A program made the translations under genes and the position numbers. Below the pieces are notes generated by a model. It saw only the letters and a list, made by a program, of their open reading frames with translations. It searched no databases and was not told the origin of the DNA. A stretch of DNA of 64,000 nt from contig CAKTXR010000012.1 of the NCBI GenBank assembly GCA_934631025.1, positions 1-64,000 on the forward strand, in the 5' to 3' direction. Below, in pieces: positions 24,489-32,410 of the stretch; the stretch's first letter is position 1, and the number at the start of each line of letters is the position of its first letter. Origin of the DNA: an uncultured Clostridia bacterium (GTDB taxonomy: Bacteria > Bacillota > Clostridia > Christensenellales > Aristaeellaceae).

Positions 24489-25334
24489 CTATTTTTCCAG
24501 CTTCAGCAGCCCCAAGCGCGCGCAGTGGAACAGGCTCTGCTGGATCAGCCCCGCGTCGTCGCCGAACATATCGTGCGCCGCGCGGCGAATCTCGGCCTTG
24601 CCCGCCGTTTCCGGCACGAACCACGTTTTCATCAGCCGCTCGACCCACACATCCACCGGAAAGGCCATGCTCTGCCCCATGCCGAAGAGCTGCACGCAGT
24701 CCGCCACCTTGTCGCCCACGCCGCTGAGCGTCAAAAGCCGCTTGTGTGTCTCCTCATACGGCAGCGCGGAGACAGCCTGCAAATCGAAGCCGTCCCGCAC
24801 GCGCGCGGCCGTATCGATCAGATAGGGCGCGCGATAGCCGCAGCCCAGAGCGCGCAGCGTCTCCTCGTCGGTTTCGGCCAGCCGCTCGGGCGTCGGAAAC
24901 GCGCCATCCACGCCCAGCGCCGCGATAAGCCGCTCAACAATGCCGCGGATGCGAGAGACATTGTTGTTGGCCGATATGATGAACGCAATCAGCGCTTCCC
25001 AGCACGGCTGATTGAGCACGCACAGCCCGGGCAGGCGCTTCATCGCGCGGTAGGCCATGTCGTAATTCCGCACGCGCTCGGCCAGCCGGCTGTAATCGCG
25101 CTCCAGATCGAAATAGTGGATCCAGAACGGCTCATCTCCCGCCGCGCAACCCTCCAGCAGAAAACCGTCCGCGCAGGGAACAAGCCGTGCGTGCCGCCCC
25201 GCCGTTACGCCGCAGAACGCGCCGCCCTCCTCGCGCCAGTGGAACACCTGCGCGCTGTCGATCAGCGTGAGCCGCGCGTCGAAATCCACGCCGCGAAATC
25301 GCGCGCTGTTCTCGTCAAGGCGTTTAATGTTCAT
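24489..25334 (-). CDS. 8-oxoguanine DNA glycosylase (OGG1-type)
   Basis: A 281-aa base-excision repair enzyme. The N-terminal OGG domain contains LIDSAQVFHWREEG. The helix-hairpin-helix domain has LLTLSGVGDKVADCVQLFG with the catalytic Lys at residue 209 and FPVDVWV with the catalytic Asp228. Length and order match bacterial OGG1-type bifunctional DNA glycosylase/AP lyases, which are common in Clostridia and often annotated as 3-methyladenine glycosylases. AAAGGTGA lies before the ATG. Confidence 0.93.
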   Translation of the reverse strand: MNIKRLDENSARFRGVDFDARLTLIDSAQVFHWREEGGAFCGVTAGRHARLVPCADGFLLEGCAAGDEPFWIHYFDLERDYSRLAERVRNYDMAYRAMKRLPGLCVLNQPCWEALIAFIISANNNVSRIRGIVERLIAALGVDGAFPTPERLAETDEETLRALGCGYRAPYLIDTAARVRDGFDLQAVSALPYEETHKRLLTLSGVGDKVADCVQLFGMGQSMAFPVDVWVERLMKTWFVPETAGKAEIRRAAHDMFGDDAGLIQQSLFHCARLGLLKLEK

Positions 25335-25369
25335 GCAATCACCTTTCGGCTCTCCAAGCCTTTGGTCTG

Positions 25370-25831
25370 TCAGACTATATCATGGATCATATGATAAAAT
25401 GTACCTTCTCCCGCCGAGGTGGTCTGATGAATCGGCTCCCCGACGATATGGAAGCCCGCCTTTTCGTAGCACCGGACGGCGCGGGTATTCCACGTCCTGA
25501 CCTCCAGATACAGCGGCTTTCCGGGGAACAGCGACCGAGAGATTTCGCAGGCCGTTCTGGTCATAAGCTGGCCATAGCCGCGGCCGCAATAGTCCGGATT
25601 TGCGCCGATTCCAAAGAAAACCTCCGTTTCCTCCTCATAGAGGTTGATGAATCCGATCAGAACCGCATCATCGTAAAACGAATAAAAGTTGTTCTTGGAA
25701 TTGGCGAAGCCTATGCCCCTTTTCTTCTGTTCTTCATAGGGCGCGCTGTTGTACACGGCATAGTCGCCGCTATACTTCCATCCGGCAATGGCGTATTTTT
25801 CTTCTTCCGTGGTCTTGTGATATGTTATCAT
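25370..25831 (-). CDS. GNAT family N-acetyltransferase
   Basis: A 153-aa GNAT protein. Acetyl-CoA binding motif A is IGANPDYCGRGYGQLMTRTA, with the Q/R-x-x-G-x-G pattern, and motif B is NTRAVRCYEKAGFHIVGE. The N-terminal ITYHKTTEEEKYAIAGWKYSG resembles a small clostridial subfamily whose members carry a Y-x-x-Y-N acceptor loop; the substrate is unknown. The ATG at 25831 follows GGGAGGAAAG at good spacing; an upstream in-frame ATG has no such site. Confidence 0.87.
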   Translation of the reverse strand: MITYHKTTEEEKYAIAGWKYSGDYAVYNSAPYEEQKKRGIGFANSKNNFYSFYDDAVLIGFINLYEEETEVFFGIGANPDYCGRGYGQLMTRTACEISRSLFPGKPLYLEVRTWNTRAVRCYEKAGFHIVGEPIHQTTSAGEGTFYHMIHDIV

Positions 25832-25878
25832 TCTTTCCTCCCGAATGCGCTTCATTTTACCGCCGGCGAGGAATTGGA

Positions 25879-25910
25879 AAAACCCGCCCGGATGTTACTC
25901 CGAGCGGGCT
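25879..25910 (-). terminator. Terminator of the rplU-prp-rpmA operon
   Basis: On the minus strand a CCCGCTCGG/CCGGGCGGG stem (one mismatch) is followed by five T, 16 bases after the L27 stop. Confidence 0.85.
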
Positions 25911-25925
25911 AATAATCACGATGGA

Positions 25926-26222
25926 TTATTCCGCAGCAACCTCAGCCTTCGGATAGATGCTGACCTGCTTGCGCTTCTTGTCCTTGCGCTCAAACTTGAC
26001 GATGCCGTCAATCTTGGCGTAAAGCGTGTCGTCATCGCCGATGCCCACGTTCAGGCCGGGGTGGATGACGGTGCCGCGCTGACGAACAAGAATATTGCCG
26101 GCCAGAACGAACTGACCGTCAGCGCGCTTGGTGCCCAGACGCTGCGCGGCAGAGTCACGGCCGTTGCGCGAGCTGCCCATACCTTTTTTATGAGCAAACA
26201 GCTGCAAATTCATGATAATCAT
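25926..26222 (-). CDS. rpmA: 50S ribosomal protein L27, Prp-processed form
   Basis: L27 lies near the peptidyl-transferase centre of the large ribosomal subunit. The 98-aa protein carries the Firmicute N-terminal extension NLQLFAHKKG; the Prp protease removes the residues before AHKKG. The family core HKKGMGSSRNGRDSAAQRLG and GNILVRQRGT is intact. The ATG at 26222 has GGAGG at eight bases; ATG 26213 (MNLQLF) is also possible. The C-terminus is longer than in E. coli, ending in a basic patch and PKAEVAAE. It is the third gene of the rplU-prp-rpmA operon. Confidence 0.97.
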   Translation of the reverse strand: MIIMNLQLFAHKKGMGSSRNGRDSAAQRLGTKRADGQFVLAGNILVRQRGTVIHPGLNVGIGDDDTLYAKIDGIVKFERKDKKRKQVSIYPKAEVAAE

Positions 26223-26227
26223 GTGCA

Positions 26228-26566
26228 CTACCTCCTATTCCTGCATTTTACCCGGACGCATCCGGGATACTGTTCAGAGACGCTCTGAAGTCCCTGCTGC
26301 GCCACAGCCAGCACAAGACTGGCGTCGCGCCGCTTCTCTTCAGTCAAATCGTCCGGCAGATCGAGCCGGAGAAAGCCGATCTCGTCATTCTGGCGAACGG
26401 GCGCGTCGATGCCCAGCACCGACACAACGCCGTTGGCCGCCGTGATGAGTATGGCCGATACCGCCGCGCAGACAATGTCGCTGCCCGCATCAGCGTATCC
26501 CGCGTGCCCTTCCGCCGTGAAGCTGATGAACCTGTCCTCTTTGCGTTCAAAGGTGACGGTTATCAT
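26228..26566 (-). CDS. prp: Ribosomal-processing cysteine protease Prp
   Basis: Prp (formerly YsxB, DUF464) cleaves the N-terminal extension of L27 in Firmicutes and related phyla. The 112-aa protein has the catalytic pair in the expected context: His21 in AEGHAGYADAG and Cys33 in DIVCAAVSA. The gene lies between rplU and rpmA, its conserved position, and the L27 gene next door has the matching LQLFA cleavage site, so substrate and protease are encoded together. It ends five bases before the L27 start. Confidence 0.96.
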   Translation of the reverse strand: MITVTFERKEDRFISFTAEGHAGYADAGSDIVCAAVSAILITAANGVVSVLGIDAPVRQNDEIGFLRLDLPDDLTEEKRRDASLVLAVAQQGLQSVSEQYPGCVRVKCRNRR

Positions 26567-26568
26567 AA

Positions 26569-26874
26569 TCAGCCGATCTCGGTGATCTTCACCTTGGTAT
26601 ACGGCTGGCGATGACCCTGCTTCTTGCGGGAGTTCTTCTTGGACTTGTACTTGTAGACGACGACCTTGGCGCTCTTGACCTGGCCGAGGACTTCGCCCCC
26701 AACCTTCGCGCCCTCAACCACGGGCGTGCCGATCACCACACCGTCGTCCTTGCCCAGCATCAGAACTTCGAAGTTCACCGCGTCGCCTTCCTTGGCGTCG
26801 AGCTTCTCGACATAGATCACGTCGTCCTTCTGAACACGATACTGCTTACCACCGGTCTTAATGACTGCATACAT
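26569..26874 (-). CDS. rplU: 50S ribosomal protein L21
   Basis: L21 binds 23S rRNA in the large subunit. The 101-aa sequence is typical: MYAVIKTGGKQYRVQKDD at the start and YKSKKNSRKKQGHRQPYTKV near the end, the conserved K-K-x-x-R-K-x-G-H-R-Q motif. It is the first gene of the operon, with AAGGAGG before the ATG and a consensus promoter about 90 bases upstream. The leader contains a small CGCTC/GAGCG hairpin (26916-26926) that could be an autoregulatory element, but I cannot match it to a known L21 leader. Confidence 0.97.
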   Translation of the reverse strand: MYAVIKTGGKQYRVQKDDVIYVEKLDAKEGDAVNFEVLMLGKDDGVVIGTPVVEGAKVGGEVLGQVKSAKVVVYKYKSKKNSRKKQGHRQPYTKVKITEIG

Positions 26875-26962
26875 CTGCGTTGCACCTCCTTACAAAGTCT
26901 CGCCGAATACAGGCACGCTCAAAGAGCGATTTCCCAGCCCGTTCCGTGCGGATCACCCTCAT

Positions 26963-26991
26963 AGTATACGTCATATCGCCGAAAAAGTCAA
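26963..26991 (-). promoter_or_regulatory. SigA-type promoter of rplU-prp-rpmA
   Basis: On the minus strand TTGACT (26986-26991), a 17-bp spacer and TATACT (26963-26968), about 90 bases before rplU. Confidence 0.85.
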
Positions 26992-27032
26992 TCGGCGCAC
27001 ATACAATTAACAACATGCCGCGAACCCGCGTG

Positions 27033-27041
27033 ATATAATAA
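27033..27041 (+). promoter_or_regulatory. Extended -10 element before the AraC gene
   Basis: TGATATAAT, an extended -10 with perfect TATAAT at 27036-27041, lies 27 bases before the ATG. The nearest -35-like TTAACA is 21 bp away, so the promoter may depend on the extended -10 or on an activator. Confidence 0.55.
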
Positions 27042-27068
27042 GTAAAACAGCCAGAGGAGGCGCGATTT

Positions 27069-27929
27069 ATGCCCATTCGGGAGATTACCTTCGACCAGAT
27101 CCACCCCGTCGTGCGCTTTGCCGCCGCCGTCGCGCCCGGCTCGCGCGGCCTTGTGCTGGCGGCCGATTGCAGGCTGTTCCGCCTGATTACCGGCGAGGGA
27201 ACGCTTCAGCTGACCGACCGCGTCCTGCCGCTCCATGAAAACCGGCTGATCTATCTGCCCGTCGGCGTGCCCTATCGCTTCGCCGTGAGCGCGTCGACCC
27301 GCGTGTTTTCGGTCAATTTCGATCTGACGCACGAGCGCGCCGAGCGGCAGAACAGTATGCCGCCGTTCCTCTATACGCCGGAGGGGCAGGCGCGCCTGAG
27401 CATCTATCACGTCGCCGACTGCCCGCTCTTCGACGCGCCGGCCGTGCTGCCGGTTACCTCCGAAATGCAGAACGCGCTGTGCGAGCTGGAGCAGGAATAC
27501 CTCTTCCAGCGGCGCTATGCCGCGCAAAAAATGAGCGGCTGTATGCTTTCCCTGCTGGCCGCCCTGGCGCGCGGACACGGAACGGGCGCGCCCGGCGACT
27601 ATGTGCAGCCGGCCGATTCAGTGATTGCGTTCATTCAGGCGCATTACGCCGAGCTGCTCACCAACCAGTCCATCGGCGCAGCGCTCGGCTATCACCCCAA
27701 CTACATTAACCGGCTCACCGTGCTGCACACCGGCCAGTCGCTGCACCGTTATCTCATGACGGTGCGCGTGCATCGCGCGCTCGACCTGATCCAGTCGACA
27801 CGCCAGCCACTCTCACTGATTGCACAGGCCTGCGGCTTCCAGAGCGGCGCGCACTTTTCGCGCTGCTTCAAGGCGGTTATGGGCGCGTCTCCCAGCGCGT
27901 TCCGCACGGACTTTTCCGATGAGACATGA
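27069..27929 (+). CDS. AraC family transcriptional regulator
   Basis: A 286-aa AraC-type regulator with an N-terminal cupin-like ligand pocket (residues ~10-110, LPLHENRLIYLPVGVPYRF) and a C-terminal double helix-turn-helix (IGAALGYHPNYINRLTVLHT and ISLIAQACGFQSGAHFSRCF in outline). It is similar over its length to the regulator at 16883-17725 (shared HTGQSLHRYLMT block), so the two are paralogues. AGAGGAGG precedes the ATG. It is not next to an obvious metabolic operon; the downstream neighbour is convergent, so its targets are unknown. Confidence 0.88.
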   Translation: MPIREITFDQIHPVVRFAAAVAPGSRGLVLAADCRLFRLITGEGTLQLTDRVLPLHENRLIYLPVGVPYRFAVSASTRVFSVNFDLTHERAERQNSMPPFLYTPEGQARLSIYHVADCPLFDAPAVLPVTSEMQNALCELEQEYLFQRRYAAQKMSGCMLSLLAALARGHGTGAPGDYVQPADSVIAFIQAHYAELLTNQSIGAALGYHPNYINRLTVLHTGQSLHRYLMTVRVHRALDLIQSTRQPLSLIAQACGFQSGAHFSRCFKAVMGASPSAFRTDFSDET

Positions 27930-27969
27930 AAACGCCGGCTCAATCGTCCTCGACTGGCCGGCAAAATCA

Positions 27970-28659
27970 TCACTTCTTGTACTTCTTCAGCTCGGCGTTC
28001 GCCTTGTTGAGCTTGGCCGTCAGGTCATTCACCTGCGCGGTCAGTTCTTCAATCCGATCCTGCGCGTCGCTGGAATCATCCTGCTCAGAGAGCGCCTTCA
28101 GCTCGGCAAGCGCCGCGTCTCGCTCGGCCATGACCTTCTCAAGTTCGCTGCGAGCGCCGCTGCGCACCTTTTCAAGCTCGGCAGTCAGCTTTTCAACCTG
28201 CGCTTCAAGCTCATCGCTCGCTTCGGTGTGCGTCGCCTTGAGCGTTTCGATCTCCTCGAGCGCCGCATCGCGCACAGTCTGCGTCTCAGTCAGTGCCGCC
28301 GCACTCTTCTCAAGTTCGGCACTCAGACGCGTGATCTCGGCCTGCGCTTCTTGCTGCGCCTGTGCGGCCGCCGAGGTCTGCTCGTCCAGCGCCGTCTTGG
28401 CCTCGTCGCGCTCCGCCGCCATGTCGTCCAGCGCTGTCTGTACCTCGTCGCGCTCCGCTGTCATGTCATCCAGCGCCTTCTGCGCTTCGGTCAGCTCGTC
28501 TCCGAGCGTTCCGGCCTGCTCCTGCGCCTCGGCAAGCTGCGCTTCAAGCGCCGTCCTGTCGCTCTCCGCGCCGCTCAGGCGATTGGTCTGAACAATTCCG
28601 ACGACCACCGCAACAACCAGAACCAGTACCAGCACCCATGTCAGCCAATTTTTCTTCAC
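27970..28659 (-). CDS. Membrane-anchored coiled-coil protein
   Basis: A 229-aa protein of unknown function. After KKNW, a single hydrophobic helix (residues ~5-23) anchors it in the membrane. The rest (residues ~30-225) is one long coiled coil rich in Ala, Glu, Leu and Asp, with heptad spacing and internal repeats such as ALDDMTAERDEVQT and ALDDMAAERDEAKT. The best start is the GTG at 28659, with GGAGG eight bases before it; the TTG six bases upstream is too close to that site. Orientation would place the coil outside or inside depending on the anchor. It may act as a spacer or scaffold; no family is recognised. Confidence 0.78.
   Translation of the reverse strand: MKKNWLTWVLVLVLVVAVVVGIVQTNRLSGAESDRTALEAQLAEAQEQAGTLGDELTEAQKALDDMTAERDEVQTALDDMAAERDEAKTALDEQTSAAAQAQQEAQAEITRLSAELEKSAAALTETQTVRDAALEEIETLKATHTEASDELEAQVEKLTAELEKVRSGARSELEKVMAERDAALAELKALSEQDDSSDAQDRIEELTAQVNDLTAKLNKANAELKKYKK
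28400..28484. repeat. 42-bp tandem repeat within the coiled-coil gene
   Basis: Two adjacent 42-bp units (from 28401 and 28443) are nearly identical and encode 14-residue (two-heptad) repeats; a third, more diverged unit follows. Such repeats can change copy number. Confidence 0.7.
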
Positions 28660-28704
28660 CCGCAATCCCTCCAGTTCACGTTAGTTTTTATTGGCTTTAA
28701 TGTG

Positions 28705-28733
28705 ATTTTATCATACTCTTATTCCAAAATCAA
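28705..28733 (-). promoter_or_regulatory. SigA-type promoter of the coiled-coil gene
   Basis: On the minus strand TTGATT (28728-28733), a 17-bp spacer and TAAAAT (28705-28710), about 45 bases before the GTG start. Confidence 0.7.
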
Positions 28734-28765
28734 GCAGTTTACGCCGCTTTTTATTGATTTTGGGG

Positions 28766-28794
28766 ATGACATTTGCGTGAAAAGGGGTTACAAT
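28766..28794 (+). promoter_or_regulatory. Probable promoter of deoD
   Basis: ATGACA (28766-28771), a 17-bp spacer and TACAAT (28789-28794), about 62 bases before deoD. Confidence 0.6.
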
Positions 28795-28856
28795 AGTATC
28801 AGAGTGTATCCATCCGCATAAATTGTCCCATATTTCCTTAAAAGGAGGAATTTTTC

Positions 28857-29564
28857 ATGAGTCAGATTCCTACGCCGCACATTACGGCGCGCGAGGGCGA
28901 TTTCGCCCGCACCGTGCTGATGCCGGGCGATCCGCTGCGTTCCAAATTCATCGCCGAGCATTTCCTGACCGACGCCGTGCTGGTCAACAACGTCCGCGGC
29001 GTGCAGGGCTACACCGGCTATTATCAGGGCAAGCGCGTCTCCGTGATGGCTTCCGGCATGGGTATGCCCGCGATCGGCATCTATTCCTACGAGCTGTACA
29101 ACTTCTACGGCGTTGAAAACATCATCCGCATCGGCTCTGCGGGCATGATTTCGCAGTCGCTCAAGGTGCGCGACATCGTGGCCGGCGTCAGCGCCTACAC
29201 CAACTCGAGCTTCGGCCGACAGTTCGGCTTCGATGGCCAGCTCGCGCCCTGCTGCTCCTACGAGCTGCTCGAAAAGGCCATGCAGGCCGGCAAGGCGCTG
29301 GGTCAGCAGCCGGTCGCCGGCGCGATCTATTCGTCCGACTGCTTCTATGACGATTCCGAGCCGCTTGGCAAGCTGCAGAAGCTGGGCGTATTGTGCGTCG
29401 AAATGGAAGCCGCCGCGCTGTATCTCAACGCCGCGCGCGCCGGAAAGAACGCTCTGGCGCTGCTGACCATCTCCGACAACCCCTTCACCGGCGAGGGTCT
29501 GACCGCTGAGGAACGCCAGAACACGTTCACGCGGATGATGGAAATCGCGCTGACCATCGCCTGA
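28857..29564 (+). CDS. deoD: Purine-nucleoside phosphorylase (DeoD type)
   Basis: DeoD splits purine nucleosides with phosphate into base and ribose-1-phosphate. The 235-aa protein matches the hexameric, low-molecular-weight class: TPHITAREGDFARTVLMPGD at the start, GMGMPAIGIYSYELY, IIRIGSAG and the active-site region CVEMEAAALY. The late loop reads LLTISDNPFTGE where many DeoD proteins have ISDHI or ISDSL; the catalytic Asp is kept. AAAGGAGG lies before the ATG. A HAD phosphatase follows 17 bases later and may act in the same salvage pathway. Confidence 0.96.
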   Translation: MSQIPTPHITAREGDFARTVLMPGDPLRSKFIAEHFLTDAVLVNNVRGVQGYTGYYQGKRVSVMASGMGMPAIGIYSYELYNFYGVENIIRIGSAGMISQSLKVRDIVAGVSAYTNSSFGRQFGFDGQLAPCCSYELLEKAMQAGKALGQQPVAGAIYSSDCFYDDSEPLGKLQKLGVLCVEMEAAALYLNAARAGKNALALLTISDNPFTGEGLTAEERQNTFTRMMEIALTIA

Positions 29565-29581
29565 CGAATTGAGGAGAATCC

Positions 29582-30211
29582 ATGCTTTTTACCGATTACA
29601 TATGGGATTTTGACGGCACGCTGTTCGACACCTATCCGCGCATCAGCACGTCCTTCCGCGAAGCGCTCCGGCGGCTGGGCTGCGAGCGCCCCGAGGACGA
29701 GATTCTTTCGGCGGTCAAGCAATCCGTGCGCGGCGCGGCCAACGACTATGCCCGCCGCTATAATCTGGACGCACGCGAGATCAATCGGCTCTATCACGAA
29801 ATCGAGAGCGCGCTGCCGATCGACGATATGTCCCCCTATCCCGGCGCGGAAGCGTTCCTGCGCGCCGTCATGGCGCGGGGCGGCCGCCATTTCCTCTACA
29901 CGCACCGCGATCGGGGTGCGATGAAGGCGCTGGACAACCACAATATGGCCGACTGCTTTTCCGGCGCGATCACTGTGGAGGATCCCTTCCCGCTCAAGCC
30001 CGCGCCGGACGCGCTGCTGCACCTGATGAAGCGCTGCGCCATTGCGCCCGAGACTGCCGTCATGCTGGGCGACCGCGACATCGATCTCGAAGCCGCGAAA
30101 AACGCCGGCATCGCGGGCTGCCTGATCGACGCGGGGCACTACTACGACGGCTATCAGACGCCCCTGCGCTGCGAGCGCATCGACGATCTCTATGCCCTGC
30201 TGAAGCTGTAA
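29582..30211 (+). CDS. HAD family hydrolase (phosphoglycolate phosphatase-like)
   Basis: A 209-aa HAD-superfamily phosphatase. Motif I is DFDGTLFDT (nucleophile Asp9, acid Asp11), motif II lies near FLYTHRD, motif III is the Lys in FPLKPAPD and motif IV is LGDRDIDLEAAKNAG. A helical cap (residues 15-90) marks subclass I. It is co-transcribed with deoD (17-base gap, GAGGAG site) and may dephosphorylate a sugar phosphate or nucleotide, but the substrate cannot be read from sequence. A strong terminator follows. Confidence 0.9.
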   Translation: MLFTDYIWDFDGTLFDTYPRISTSFREALRRLGCERPEDEILSAVKQSVRGAANDYARRYNLDAREINRLYHEIESALPIDDMSPYPGAEAFLRAVMARGGRHFLYTHRDRGAMKALDNHNMADCFSGAITVEDPFPLKPAPDALLHLMKRCAIAPETAVMLGDRDIDLEAAKNAGIAGCLIDAGHYYDGYQTPLRCERIDDLYALLKL

Positions 30212-30220
30212 GATGACAAA

Positions 30221-30262
30221 ACAGCGCGCTGCGGAACGAAAAGCCGCGGCGCGCTGTTTTTT
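30221..30262 (+). terminator. Terminator of the deoD operon
   Basis: A 14-bp stem (30221-30234 with 30244-30257, one G-U pair) is followed by six T, ten bases after the stop. Confidence 0.92.
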
Positions 30263-30369
30263 ATACCCTTGAAGCAATTCATTTTCAGCCGCCGCGAACC
30301 GCCCAGCGCTTCCCCCATTTGCCGCGACATACTGGCTGCCTTTCTCGGCCGCAATCTTCTTCCGCATTA

Positions 30370-30409
30370 TAAAAGCAGGCCGAAGAAGGGATTTCCCCCT
30401 CTCCGGCCT
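30370..30409 (-). terminator. Terminator of the Gfo/Idh/MocA gene
   Basis: On the minus strand an AGGCCGGAGAGGG-type stem (30377-30390 with 30396-30409, with mismatches) is followed by TTTTA, just after the stop at 30422. Confidence 0.75.
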
Positions 30410-30421
30410 TACTCTATCGAC

Positions 30422-31477
30422 TTATCGCTTTTCCATTTCGATGGCGCGTCCGGCCAGACTGCTGCGGTCAAAGGCAGTCAGCACGTCCAGCGTGTGGAAG
30501 GTTCTGCGGCTGCTGGTGATGAAATCGTCGCGGCCGTCGCGAATGGCGCGCGCCATTTCGAGCAGACCCAGACCGCGGCTGTTCTCGCGGTTTTCAAACA
30601 GGAGCGGCATCTCGCGCACCTCGCCGTCCTCGGGACGGTAGAGCTTGACGGGGCCGTCGAACGTGTTGGGATCGGGCACAAACAGCGTGCCCTTCTCGCC
30701 GTAAACCTCGATGCAGGGCAGCGTGCTGCGCCACACGTCGAACGTCGTGGTCAGCGTGCCCACTGCGCCCGATTCAAAGCGCATCGTGCCGGAGAGGAAC
30801 GTACTCACGTCCACGTCGATTTTCTCGCCGTAATGCTCCTTGCAGGTCATCGTGCGCTGCTGGAAGGAGCGCGAGGTCGTCGCGGAGACGGTCTCCACGC
30901 GGCCCAGCAGATAGGTCATCGCGGTGATGTAGTAGGGGCCCATGTCCATCATCGGGCCGCCGCCGTACTTGTAGAAGAACTCGGGATCGGGATGCCAGGA
31001 TTCCGGACCGTGGCTCATCATGAAGCCGCTCGCGCCGACCGGCCGGCCGATGAAGCCGTCGTCGATCAGCTTTTTGCAGGTCTGGATGCCCGCGCCCAGG
31101 AAGGTGTCCGGCGCGCCGCCGACCATCAGCTTCTTCTCCGCGGCCAGCTCGACCAGCTCGCGCCCCTCCTCGATGGACGCGCCCAGCGGCTTTTCGGAAT
31201 AGACGTGCTTGCCGTGCAGCAGCGCCTGCTTGGTCACCTCGTAATGCTGGAAGGGACGGGTGATGTTAAGGATTAGATCGACGGCGGGATCGTCGAACGC
31301 CTCGTACATATCGGCATAGATTTTGCCGATGCCGTATTCGGCGGCCGCCTTTTCGGCCTTTTCGCGCACCAGATCGCACAGACCGACGATCTTCATCTCG
31401 GTAAAACGCGTCGTGATGTTCTTCAGATAGATGCCGCTGATATTGCCCACCCCAATGAATGCTACGCCAATCGCCAT
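30422..31477 (-). CDS. Gfo/Idh/MocA family oxidoreductase
   Basis: A 351-aa NAD(P)-dependent sugar dehydrogenase. The N-terminal Rossmann fold starts with IGVAFIGVGNISGIYLKNI (G-x-G-x-x-G variant) and has YSEKPLGASIEEGRELVELA, where the EKP Lys is catalytic in the family. The C-terminal half (GPYYITAMTYLLGRVE) is the GFO_IDH_MocA C domain with the D-x-G-x-Y motif. CAGGAGG precedes the ATG. It stands alone between a terminator and the rluD operon. The sugar or inositol substrate is unknown. Confidence 0.93.
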   Translation of the reverse strand: MAIGVAFIGVGNISGIYLKNITTRFTEMKIVGLCDLVREKAEKAAAEYGIGKIYADMYEAFDDPAVDLILNITRPFQHYEVTKQALLHGKHVYSEKPLGASIEEGRELVELAAEKKLMVGGAPDTFLGAGIQTCKKLIDDGFIGRPVGASGFMMSHGPESWHPDPEFFYKYGGGPMMDMGPYYITAMTYLLGRVETVSATTSRSFQQRTMTCKEHYGEKIDVDVSTFLSGTMRFESGAVGTLTTTFDVWRSTLPCIEVYGEKGTLFVPDPNTFDGPVKLYRPEDGEVREMPLLFENRENSRGLGLLEMARAIRDGRDDFITSSRRTFHTLDVLTAFDRSSLAGRAIEMEKR

Positions 31478-31504
31478 GGTTTTTGTCCTCCTGTTTTTAC
31501 GCTG

Positions 31505-32410
31505 TTATTGGAGCCTGAGTTTTTCAAGCCAGTTCATGAAGCGCGGCTCGGGCGGCGCTTCAAAGAGCATCTTCTCGCCAGTGGTCGGATGAATAAAGCC
31601 GATGCGGAAGGCGTGCAGCAGCTGTCCGCCCTCGACCGGATAGGGTGATTTTTTCGGCCCATAGACCGGATCGCCCAGCACGGGATGGCCGAGCGAGGCC
31701 ATGTGGACGCGGATCTGATGCGTCCGTCCGGTGGTCAGCTTCGCCTCGATGAGCGTCGCGCCGCGCAGCTCCTCCAGCACCGTCCAGTGCGTGTGCGCCT
31801 CGCGCCCGCCGGGGACGATGGCCATTTTCTTGCGATCGGTCGGATGCCGGCCGATGGGGCCGCTCACGTCGCCCTCGCTTTCCTTCATGCGGCCGATCAG
31901 GATCGCCCGATAGGCGCGCTCAACCGTGTGCGCCTTGATCTGCTCGGACAATATAAGGTGACTTCTGTCATTCTTGGCCACGAGCAGCAGTCCGGACGTG
32001 TCCTTGTCGATGCGGTGTACGATGCCCGGCCGCATTTCGCCGCCGATGCCGGAGAGATTGTCCAGCCGCTTTAAAAGCGCGTTGACCATCGTGCCGTCGG
32101 GATTGCCCGCCGCCGGATGCACCACCATGCCGCTGGGCTTGTAGACCACCGCCAGATCGTCGTCCTGATAGACGATCTCAAGCGGAATATCCTGCGCTTC
32201 AACCGTCGAGGGCTTTACCTCGGGAACAGTCAGCTCGACCGCCTGCCCCGCTTTAAGCGTCAGCCCCGGCTTTTCGACGCGCTTTTCGTCCACCTGCGCC
32301 AGCCCGTCCCGAATCAATTTTTCCGCGCGCGAACGCGTCAGGCCGGCGCGCTCGGCCAGAAATACGTCCAGCCGCTTCTTGTCGTCGTTTTCCTCCGCAC
32401 GATACAGCAT
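31505..32410 (-). CDS. rluD: RluA/RluD family 23S rRNA pseudouridine synthase
   Basis: This enzyme turns specific uridines of 23S rRNA into pseudouridine. The 301-aa protein has an N-terminal S4 RNA-binding domain (residues ~12-65: RLDVFLAERAGLTRSRAEKL) and the catalytic domain with GIVHRIDKDTSGLLLVAK; the nucleophile is Asp135. GRTHQIRVHMASLGHPVLGD is the second signature. The ATG overlaps the lspA stop codon (TGATG), the arrangement found in most Firmicutes. A longer open frame upstream is overlap with lspA. RluD is the closest name; the exact target position cannot be told from sequence. Confidence 0.94.
   Translation of the reverse strand: MLYRAEENDDKKRLDVFLAERAGLTRSRAEKLIRDGLAQVDEKRVEKPGLTLKAGQAVELTVPEVKPSTVEAQDIPLEIVYQDDDLAVVYKPSGMVVHPAAGNPDGTMVNALLKRLDNLSGIGGEMRPGIVHRIDKDTSGLLLVAKNDRSHLILSEQIKAHTVERAYRAILIGRMKESEGDVSGPIGRHPTDRKKMAIVPGGREAHTHWTVLEELRGATLIEAKLTTGRTHQIRVHMASLGHPVLGDPVYGPKKSPYPVEGGQLLHAFRIGFIHPTTGEKMLFEAPPEPRFMNWLEKLRLQ

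Noticed and set aside
26880..26962. Known ribosomal-protein L21 leader RNA
   Set aside because: A small hairpin exists, but I could not match the wider structure to the described leader; a covariance-model search would be needed.
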